Source: JAYTQG01 sp043746815 | Lineage (GTDB): Bacteria; Actinomycetota; Thermoleophilia; Miltoncostaeales; Miltoncostaeaceae | Assembly: GCA_043746815.1 (NCBI GenBank) | Contig: JAYTQG010000125.1 | Location: forward strand, 1-9,559 | Length of the DNA stretch: 9,559 bases | Direction: 5' to 3' | Shown: piece by piece, positions 1-5,142 of the stretch | Position numbering within the stretch: position 1 is the first letter of the stretch | Layout of the letters: each line of letters starts with the position of its first letter | Notes under the pieces: generated by a model | What the model was told of the DNA's origin: nothing | Database searches by the model: none | Seen by the model: the letters and a program-made list of their open reading frames with translations, nothing else | Program-made: the position numbers and the translations under genes

Positions 1-107
1 ATTCGGGAGCGCCGTCGGCGCCCGCTCTACCTGTGTCGGCATTGATCGTTGCGCGCCAACGTAAACGGCCTGTCAACGTCCGGTGAGAACGCGGGAATAC
101 CGAACGG

Positions 108-983
108 CTAGCCGTCTTTCATTGCGGTTGCCTTCAATCGAGCGTCGTCGAGTCCGGAATCCCACACGAGCAGGCCGAGGGGAGCGTGCATCACACCTGG
201 TCCGGCGAGAACGAATTGCCGGTCGACAACGCGCTGGGCGGCGGCATTTCGCGCGGTTGCGGCGCCAATCTCTGGGATCGTGCAGACAGCAACGATAAGG
301 TTCGCCCGCCGTCGCTCTGCGAGGGAGATGGCCTCCTCAATGGGAGTGTCGGCGCCCAGGTAGGCAATGGCCCAGCCATCCGCGGCCAACACCGCCGCGA
401 GGGCCATCGCTCCAATTTCGTGGCGTTCTCCTGATGGACAGAAGATCACCGCGAGGGGATGGGCAGAAAACCCATACGTTGCCAGCCTCACGGCCAGTCG
501 TCGTTGGACTGCCTCGCTGAGAAGTCGCTCAGTTGAGATTGGTGCCCGGCCTTCGGCCCATAGTGCCCCGATTTCCTCGAGGGCCGGAAAGACAATGAAA
601 TTGAGCGCTTCGACGAACGCAAGTACGTCGAACGCGTGATCAAGATCGGCTTCGATTCCAATGGTGTCTCCGTCCAGTGCTGCTCTCACGAGGGAAGTAC
701 GAAGTGGCGTCCCGGGCTGTCCGGGCGCATCGAGGTCGAGCGCTCGAAGTGCCAGCACGGCGGCGCCAATACGCTGCCCGTCAGAAATGCGACGGACCAG
801 CCAGAGCACTCGCTCGGCATCCGTCGGCGTATACCGGCGATGCCCACCCGCGCTTCGCGCAGGTGCTGGCACGCCGTAGCGTCGCTCCCATGCCCGCAAG
901 GTGTCAATTGCGACACCCGTGCGTGTCGCGAGGACCCCAACCGGGAACGAACGTTCTTCTACCGACAACAGCTCCTCACTCAT
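108..983 (-). CDS. MerR-family regulator with B12-binding domain (CarH/LitR-like)
   Basis: This 291-aa transcription factor has an N-terminal MerR winged helix (about residues 12-80, with the typical TLRAWERRYG and GGHRRYTPTD motifs), a helical linker (about 95-170) and a C-terminal Rossmann-type cobalamin-binding domain (about 175-285). Cobalamin binding is indicated by GERHEIG, in which E186-x-H188 matches the lower-ligand E-x-H of CarH, and by GWAIAYLGADTP. In known CarH/LitR proteins, adenosylcobalamin drives DNA binding in the dark and light releases it. W142 and E152 match Trp131 and Glu141 of Thermus CarH, and W142 to H188 has the same 46-residue spacing. The residues at the His132 and His142 positions are A143 and R153, so the light response may differ. 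I chose ATG 983 because it sits just before the helix-turn-helix; an in-frame GTG at 1004 is possible. It is the last gene of a minus-strand run, 31 bases after the 44-aa gene. The regulated genes are unknown. Confidence 0.9.
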   Translation of the reverse strand: MSEELLSVEERSFPVGVLATRTGVAIDTLRAWERRYGVPAPARSAGGHRRYTPTDAERVLWLVRRISDGQRIGAAVLALRALDLDAPGQPGTPLRTSLVRAALDGDTIGIEADLDHAFDVLAFVEALNFIVFPALEEIGALWAEGRAPISTERLLSEAVQRRLAVRLATYGFSAHPLAVIFCPSGERHEIGAMALAAVLAADGWAIAYLGADTPIEEAISLAERRRANLIVAVCTIPEIGAATARNAAAQRVVDRQFVLAGPGVMHAPLGLLVWDSGLDDARLKATAMKDG

Positions 984-1014
984 GGCGGTGGAGTCTGTCA
1001 CCGAGGAGACGCCA

Positions 1015-1149
1015 CTAGCTATCCGGGGGGTACGCCCCCTCCGTGCCAGTAGTTCTCCCATCGAGCACCGCTCCGTAGACGAGGAGCGCCATCGCAATTC
1101 CGACGAGGGCAGTGACCACGACCCCGACGGCAAACACTCCGCCGGTCAT
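1015..1149 (-). CDS. small single-pass membrane protein, 44 aa, unknown function
   Basis: This short protein has one hydrophobic segment (about residues 4-28, GVFAVGVVVTALVGIAMALL within it) and a short polar tail ending in PPDS. Its ATG overlaps the stop codon of the preceding 78-aa membrane protein in an ATGA arrangement (1149-1146), which is typical of translational coupling. A weak AGGT lies seven bases upstream of the start. Small size, one membrane segment and coupling to another small membrane protein suggest that the two act together, but this is inference. I do not recognise a named family. The gene precedes the B12 regulator by 31 bases on the same strand. Confidence 0.72.
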   Translation of the reverse strand: MTGGVFAVGVVVTALVGIAMALLVYGAVLDGRTTGTEGAYPPDS

Positions 1150-1382
1150 CGTTGGACCTGACGCGGAACGAGGAAGGCCCCAAGGGCAACAATTGACGGA
1201 ACCCAAATCCCAACGAACATTCCTTCGTCGTGGTTTCCGGCGAACCAGAGTGACACGGAGAAGACGAACGAAAGGAAGGCTGCGACGAGAATGAGGACCC
1301 GGACAAGTGCGAGTCGACGCGCGGGGTCCTGGGCATTTGCGGTCAGTCTTCCTGTCGGCGGGGTGGTCGACGGTTGCGACAT
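1146..1382 (-). CDS. small two-helix membrane protein, 78 aa, unknown function
   Basis: A polar N-terminus (residues 1-23, rich in Thr and Pro) is followed by two hydrophobic segments, about 24-48 and 55-73, separated by a short acidic turn (GNHDEG), and a basic tail. The second segment contains GMFVGIWVPSIVALGAF. I recall F-V-G-x-W-V-P-S-I motifs in small uncharacterised bacterial membrane proteins, but I cannot name a function. ATG 1382 was chosen because it lies eight bases after the stop of the upstream 120-aa gene, as expected in an operon. No clear ribosome-binding site is visible. The stop overlaps the start of the 44-aa gene. Positive-inside reasoning would put both termini in the cytoplasm, which is inference. 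Confidence 0.78.
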   Translation of the reverse strand: MSQPSTTPPTGRLTANAQDPARRLALVRVLILVAAFLSFVFSVSLWFAGNHDEGMFVGIWVPSIVALGAFLVPRQVQR

Positions 1383-1390
1383 GTGTCGGT

Positions 1391-1753
1391 TTACCGAGCC
1401 TTTCTGTTGGTTGCAGTGCGCTTCGTCCACCTACCAACGAACGAAAGAGCAGATCTTGCGCTGGCAGGCTTGAGCGTGACGTGCGGTGAGCCCGTTACGG
1501 TTTTCCAGAGACGAGAATTCAACGCTGGGTCGATCCGCACGAGCATTCGTCCGCGCGGGTCGCGAATTGTGATTGCGACGTCGAGGTGCCCGGCAAGTAC
1601 TCCAGCGAAATCCGCCAGCCGACGAATGCCCGTGGGCACCGTGGCTGGCGAACCGACGAGCGTGACGTCGATGGTGTCCGCACGACCGCGAATCTCGGCC
1701 CGGCCACCTTCAAATTCGACGGTCAGGTCGGCGTGAATGACGGTGGTGGTTAC
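1391..1753 (-). CDS. hypothetical soluble protein, 120 aa, apparent start codon GTA
   Basis: I do not recognise this protein. It reads as alternating beta strands (TVIHADLTVEFEGGRAEIRG, then DTIDVTLVG), a helix around ADFAGVLAG, more strands (VAITIRDPRGRMLVRI) and a basic, Ser/Arg-rich C-terminus. It has no signal peptide or membrane segment. The frame is convincing, but no ATG, GTG or TTG lies near the first strand. The best position is codon 1753-1751, which reads GTA. It overlaps the TAA stop of the upstream 69-aa gene as GTAA and lies six bases after a good GAAGGA ribosome-binding site (1765-1760). An ancestral GTGA overlap altered by one base, or a sequencing error, would explain this. 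The nearest in-frame GTG inside the gene (1639) would remove the first strands, and one upstream (1924) would run through the other gene. Confidence 0.7.
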   Translation of the reverse strand, partial: VTTTVIHADLTVEFEGGRAEIRGRADTIDVTLVGSPATVPTGIRRLADFAGVLAGHLDVAITIRDPRGRMLVRIDPALNSRLWKTVTGSPHVTLKPASARSALSFVGRWTKRTATNRKAR

Positions 1754-1959
1754 CGTGATTCCTTCGTCGAAATGTGAAGTGTGCCGTGGAACCGCCAGGT
1801 TGCTCGCGGCGATCCTGGCTTCGTGTCGCGAGGCACTTCGATCTCCATGTTCTCGAATCGGTAGCTGATCTCCGAGCCCCGTCCAGTTAGGCGCTCGTAC
1901 AAGCTCTCTGCGAGCTCCGGCCACGTGTCCGGCGCATTTTTTTGGTCGTGCGTGCTCAT
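1750..1959 (-). CDS. hypothetical protein, 69 aa
   Basis: This is a small soluble protein and the first gene of the minus-strand run that ends with the B12 regulator. An N-terminal amphipathic helix (about residues 10-24, DTWPELAESLYERLTGRG) is followed by probable beta strands (EISYRFENMEIEVP and ATWRFHGTLHIS). I do not recognise a family. The start is well supported: ATG 1959 follows an AAAGGGG ribosome-binding site (1973-1967) with seven bases of spacing. The stop TAA overlaps the position where the 120-aa gene should begin, which suggests translational coupling. A -10-like TATGAT about 40 bases upstream could drive the whole unit. The shared helix-plus-strand style of this and the next gene could mean that they form a complex, but nothing in the sequence proves it. 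Confidence 0.72.
   Translation of the reverse strand: MSTHDQKNAPDTWPELAESLYERLTGRGSEISYRFENMEIEVPRDTKPGSPRATWRFHGTLHISTKESR
1760..1765 (-). promoter_or_regulatory. ribosome-binding site that fixes the 120-aa gene start
   Basis: The minus strand reads GAAGGA here, six bases before the GTA at 1753-1751. It lies inside the 3' end of the upstream 69-aa gene. Its spacing is ideal for a start at 1753 and poor for any other candidate, so it is the main evidence that translation once began, or still begins, at that non-canonical codon. Confidence 0.6.
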
Positions 1960-2000
1960 GTTGCGGCCCCTTTGTAGGGTTTCTAACCTGGACAGAGCCA

Positions 2001-2006
2001 ATCATA
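2001..2006 (-). promoter_or_regulatory. candidate -10 box for the five-gene minus-strand unit
   Basis: The minus strand reads TATGAT, one base from the TATAAT consensus. Transcription would start near 1994, giving a leader of about 35 bases that contains the AAAGGGG ribosome-binding site before ATG 1959. No convincing -35 box is visible at 17-18 bases. The 145-base gap 1960-2104 separates this unit from the divergent nei gene, so control sites for both should lie here. A 12-base dyad (AACCG-CA-CGGTT, 2029-2040) is a possible operator. Confidence 0.4.
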
Positions 2007-2104
2007 TTCGTCTAGATTTTCACAGGGGAACCGCACGGTTGCCAAAGCGCGGCATGTGGGCGAATACCAGGGCGGACTCGGATATACCTCGGTGATGAGT
2101 CTCC

Positions 2105-2890
2105 GTGCCTGAGGGCCACACCATCCACCGGGCTGCCCGGGATCAGTCCGGGTACTTGCTGGGAGCGATTCGCGCATCGTCGCCTCATGGGCGTTTTGCT
2201 GATGGGGCCGCAGATCTCGATGGCCAGCGTCTGGACGGGATCGACGCCTACGGAAAGCATCTGATCTACCGCTGGGAGGAAGGGCATCTTCTGCACGTCC
2301 ACCTTGGCCTCTTTGGCAAGTTTCGGGTCCACCGCGATCCAGTGCCCGTTCCCCGCGATTCTGTGCGCCTTCGGCTGACCGCGGACGACGCCACCCTCGA
2401 CCTCACGGGCCCGACCGCGTGTGAGCTCTTCAACCACGAAGACCTCGCTCGTCTCCTCGCGCGAATCGGACCGGACCCCCTGCGTCCCGATTCCGATCCC
2501 GCGCCCTTCTTCGCGCGCGCCAGTCGCAGCCGGGCTGCCATTGGATCGCTGATCATGGACCAGTCGGTCATCTCGGGGGTGGGAAACGTCTACCGAGCCG
2601 AGGCACTTTTCGTCTGTGGTATCGACCCGGCACGAGAGGCGCGCTCGCTCTCGGACGACGAGCGCACCCAACTCTGGGACACCGTCACCACGATGTTGCA
2701 GGCGGGGGTACGCGCCAACCGCATCATCACCGTCGACCCGAAGGAAGCTGGCGTGCCGAGGAGCAAGATGCGCCGCCGGGAGCGGACCTACGCGTACCGA
2801 CGCGAGTCGTGTCTGCGATGTGAGGGCGCGATTTTGAAGGGGACGCTTGGGGCACGAACGGTCTACTGGTGCCCGACATGCCAGACCTGA
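2105..2890 (+). CDS. nei: Fpg/Nei family DNA glycosylase-lyase (Nei1-like)
   Basis: This 261-aa base-excision repair enzyme removes oxidised bases and nicks the abasic site. The start is fixed by chemistry: GTG 2105 gives MPEGHTIHR, in which processed Pro2 is the Schiff-base nucleophile and Glu3 the catalytic acid. K51 in AYGKHL is the conserved lysine of the N-terminal domain. N161 in SGVGNVYRAEAL belongs to the helix-two-turn-helix. The C-terminal zinc finger is C236-x2-C239-x16-C256-x2-C259, with the conserved R251 in ARTVYWCP. The sequence closely resembles mycobacterial Nei1 as I remember it. GGTGAT (2091-2096) eight bases upstream is a reasonable ribosome-binding site. The 3' end overlaps the photolyase gene by 22 bases, so the two are probably co-transcribed and form a DNA-repair pair. 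The length is normal for the family. Confidence 0.95.
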   Translation: MPEGHTIHRAARDQSGYLLGAIRASSPHGRFADGAADLDGQRLDGIDAYGKHLIYRWEEGHLLHVHLGLFGKFRVHRDPVPVPRDSVRLRLTADDATLDLTGPTACELFNHEDLARLLARIGPDPLRPDSDPAPFFARASRSRAAIGSLIMDQSVISGVGNVYRAEALFVCGIDPAREARSLSDDERTQLWDTVTTMLQAGVRANRIITVDPKEAGVPRSKMRRRERTYAYRRESCLRCEGAILKGTLGARTVYWCPTCQT

Positions 2891-4368
2891 CCGGCCACAC
2901 CGCGTGGATTCTGGCCGAGCACCTCACGCACAAAAACCCGGTCTTGGATGGGGCGGCCCGGGTGCTGATTGTCGAGTCTGAGGCTGCGCTGACACGTGGT
3001 CGCGTGCATCGGCAGAAGCTCCACCTCATCCTCGTTGCGATGCGTTCGTTCGCTCACGAGCTTCGCGAGCGAGGAGTCGTGGTCGATGTGCGACGCGCGC
3101 CCTCGTTCGCAGCGGGCGTTGCTGAGCATCGTCGGGAGAACGGAGGATTTGACGTTCGCGTGCTGCAACCAACGGGCCCTGAGGCTCGCGAACGCGCCGC
3201 AGCCATGACCGGCGTGCGAGTTGTTCCGGGATCCCTCTTTCTCACCTCGGATACGCAGTTCGATGCGTGGGCAGCCGATCGGAAGAGCCTGGTCATGGAG
3301 GGCTTTTACCGTTCGCAGCGTCAACGCCTTGGCGTCTTGATGAACGGCAATGTGCCGGAGGGCGGAACGTGGAACTTCGACAAGGAAAATCGGGGCAAGC
3401 CGCCTGCCGCTACTCGACCTCCAGAAACATGGAGGCCCACCGAAGGCGAAATCGACCGCCAAATTCGCCACGAACTCCAGGGTCGTGAGATCAGCTTCGG
3501 ATCGGATGGCCCGCGAAGGTTCCCAGCAACGGCGGCCGAAGCGACTGCTGCGCTTGCCGATTTCATCGAGCACCGCCTTCCTCAATTCGGCAGATGGCAG
3601 GATGCGATGCTCCAGGGAGAACGGGTCCTGTGGCATTCAGGCCTGGCGGTGGCGATGAATCTTGGACTGCTGGATCCAATGGACGCCGTTCAAGCCGCCG
3701 AGGCCGCCTACCGCGAAGGAAGCGCCCCGATTGCCTCGGTCGAGGGATTTGTCCGGCAAATCATTGGCTGGCGCGAGTACGTCCGGGCGCTGTTCGCTCG
3801 CCTTGAGGACGACTGGACGGGCATGAACGCCCTCGGCGCCGATCGTCCACTGCCTGACCTCTTCTGGGGTGGACCGACCGAGATGCGGTGCATGTCTGAC
3901 GCGATCGGAGGGTTGCAGCAGGCGGCCTACTCCCACCACATCGAGCGGCTGATGCTCTTCGGCAACCTCCAGTTGCTCCTCGGCGTGCGACCCGATGAGG
4001 CCTTGGCGTGGTTTCACGACACCCACATCGATGGGCACGCCTGGGTCATGGCGCCGAACGTGCTCGGGATGGCCCTTCACGCCGATGGTGGGCGAATGAT
4101 GACGAAGCCGTACGCCGCCTCTGGCGCCTACGTGAACCGCATGAGCGACCACTGCACCGGTTGCCGCTACACCCCATCACGGCGCGAGGGCCCGGATGCG
4201 TGTCCGCTGACCACGCTCTACTGGGACTTCCTCGCTCGACACCAAGAGCGCTTCGCCGCGAATCACCGCATGAGCCTCGCGCTGCGGAATCTGGACCGAA
4301 TCCCGCCCATGGAGCTGGCGCGTATCCGGGCGCAGGCGGACGACCTGAGGGTTGATTTCAACGCGTAA
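2869..4368 (+). CDS. iron-sulfur bacterial cryptochrome/(6-4) photolyase (FeS-BCP, PhrB-like)
   Basis: This 499-aa flavoprotein belongs to the FeS-BCP group, which uses light to repair (6-4) photoproducts in DNA. C341, C429, C432 and C445 have the same spacing as the four [4Fe-4S] cysteines of Agrobacterium PhrB (350, 438, 441, 454), a constant offset of nine. H356-H357 match the catalytic His365-His366 pair, and W333 and W381 match electron-transfer Trp342 and Trp390. F382 replaces Tyr391. The FAD-binding stretch runs from DTHIDGHAWVM through NVLGM and DGGRMMTKPYAASG (about 384-420). The N-terminal domain begins ILAEHL instead of the usual ILGDQL. Two starts are possible, GTG 2869 and ATG 2878, and both overlap the end of nei. 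The gene is therefore probably translated by coupling with nei in one repair operon. Confidence 0.94.
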   Translation: MPDMPDLTGHTAWILAEHLTHKNPVLDGAARVLIVESEAALTRGRVHRQKLHLILVAMRSFAHELRERGVVVDVRRAPSFAAGVAEHRRENGGFDVRVLQPTGPEARERAAAMTGVRVVPGSLFLTSDTQFDAWAADRKSLVMEGFYRSQRQRLGVLMNGNVPEGGTWNFDKENRGKPPAATRPPETWRPTEGEIDRQIRHELQGREISFGSDGPRRFPATAAEATAALADFIEHRLPQFGRWQDAMLQGERVLWHSGLAVAMNLGLLDPMDAVQAAEAAYREGSAPIASVEGFVRQIIGWREYVRALFARLEDDWTGMNALGADRPLPDLFWGGPTEMRCMSDAIGGLQQAAYSHHIERLMLFGNLQLLLGVRPDEALAWFHDTHIDGHAWVMAPNVLGMALHADGGRMMTKPYAASGAYVNRMSDHCTGCRYTPSRREGPDACPLTTLYWDFLARHQERFAANHRMSLALRNLDRIPPMELARIRAQADDLRVDFNA

Positions 4369-4394
4369 ACGCACCGGGCGGGCGAGCCCAAGAT

Positions 4395-4419
4395 GTTCCG
4401 CGCCCGCGCGGGCCCGAAC
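4395..4419. terminator. possible weak hairpin between convergent photolyase gene and tRNA-Lys
   Basis: GTTC (4395-4398) can pair with GAAC (4416-4419) around an inner G+C-rich palindrome (GCCCGCGCGGGC, 4402-4413). It lies in the 58-base gap between the photolyase stop and the 3' end of the tRNA on the opposite strand, where a bidirectional terminator would be expected. There is no T-tract and the stem is interrupted, so the call is weak. Confidence 0.25.
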
Positions 4420-4426
4420 AGAAGTA

Positions 4427-4499
4427 TGGGCCGTGAAGGGATCGAACCTTCGACCTTGGGATTAAGAGTCCCCTGCTCTACCAGCTGAGCTAACGGCCC
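4427..4499 (-). tRNA. tRNA-Lys (anticodon CTT)
   Basis: The minus strand folds as a full cloverleaf of 73 bases: acceptor GGGCCGT/ACGGCCC, D arm GCTC/GAGC with loop AGCTGGTA, anticodon loop CTCTTAA giving CTT, variable AGGTC, T arm GAAGG/CCTTC with loop TTCGATC, and discriminator A. The sequence closely follows bacterial tRNA-Lys. CCA is not encoded and must be added by the nucleotidyltransferase. The top pair of the anticodon stem (27-43) would be G-A, a small irregularity where the E. coli tRNA has a G-T wobble. It starts 21 bases after the TPR gene's stop on the same strand. Confidence 0.96.
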
Positions 4500-4520
4500 A
4501 TCCCCGAGATTCTACCGGAG

Positions 4521-5132
4521 CTACGGTGTCGCTGGCGTGGCGGGAGTGACGGGTGTCACCGGAGTCGTTTGCGTATTCAAGTTCGCAATCGCCGTGCGGA
4601 CATCCGGAGCCAGATCACCGTTTGGCGCAAGCGTGAGGTAGCGCTCAAACGAGAGTCGAGCCAGCGCGGTGTTTCCCTGGTCGCGAGCGACGCTCCCGAG
4701 TGTGAAGAAGCCGTCGGGATTCTTCGGTTGGACCGTTGTGAAGCGGTTCGCAACCGTCAGGGCTGCCTTCCCGTTATTCGCGCGCTGATAAATCTGGACG
4801 AGGGTGAAGACGCGGTCGTACCGAGTGGGGGCACTCGTCGGGGTAAGGGCGAGAGCGGTCTGGGCGGCCTTCGTGGCATTCGGAAGGTCCCCAGCGCGGT
4901 TGTTGGCTTGATCCCGGTAGGCGATCGCCAACTCATCCCACGCCTCCGCGTTCTTCGGCTCCTTCTTCGTCCGATCGATCGCAGCTGGAAGGACGTTCGC
5001 AATCCCGGTGCTCTCACCCCCGAAGAAGATGACCTTCACCAAAATCGGGACGATGCCGCCAACAAACGCGAGCGCCGCGATGATGGAAACGATCTTTACG
5101 TTACGTTTGGTCTTCGCTTGGTCTAGGAGCAT
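4521..5132 (-). CDS. membrane-anchored TPR protein
   Basis: This 203-aa protein has a short basic N-terminus, one membrane segment (about residues 14-36, IVSIIAALAFVGGIVPILV) acting as an uncleaved anchor, and a C-terminal domain of about three tetratricopeptide-like repeats (around 61-97, 104-136 and 138-171; for example NAEAWDELAIAYRDQANN and PDGFFTLGSVARDQGN). Such helical repeats normally hold partner proteins. The tail after 188 is a simple run of Thr, Pro, Val and Ala (TPVTPVTPATPATP), probably a flexible end. ATG 5132 is the only sensible start, directly before the anchor and ten bases after the amidohydrolase stop, so it is probably the third gene of the tatA transcript. There is no clear ribosome-binding site. 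The partner cannot be deduced; with a standard topology the repeats would be extracytoplasmic. Confidence 0.88.
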   Translation of the reverse strand: MLLDQAKTKRNVKIVSIIAALAFVGGIVPILVKVIFFGGESTGIANVLPAAIDRTKKEPKNAEAWDELAIAYRDQANNRAGDLPNATKAAQTALALTPTSAPTRYDRVFTLVQIYQRANNGKAALTVANRFTTVQPKNPDGFFTLGSVARDQGNTALARLSFERYLTLAPNGDLAPDVRTAIANLNTQTTPVTPVTPATPATP

Positions 5133-5142
5133 TCCGCGGACG

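Noticed and set aside
1..107. Possible C-terminal end of a gene entering from the left on the plus strand (frames ending at 45, 64 or 86)
   Set aside because: All three frames are too short to judge, none shows a recognisable motif, and codon use does not single one out. I see nothing definite in this stretch.
1750..1770. Programmed -1 frameshift joining the 69-aa and 120-aa frames into one protein
   Set aside because: The frames are in the right relation, but there is no slippery heptamer or stimulatory hairpin, and a ribosome-binding site sits at the right distance for separate initiation. A lost GTG start explains the data better.
2012..2671. Long open frame antisense to nei
   Set aside because: It is a by-product of high G+C in the opposite strand of a gene with a full set of catalytic residues; its translation has no recognisable motif.
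2863..3636. Long open frame antisense to the photolyase
   Set aside because: It is a composition artefact opposite a well-supported gene; the translation is low in structure and has no motif.
4526..4566. Tandem repeat array or mobile-element end in the C-terminal tail of the TPR gene
   Set aside because: The repetition is short, imperfect and simply encodes a Thr-Pro-Val/Ala tail; there are no flanking direct repeats.
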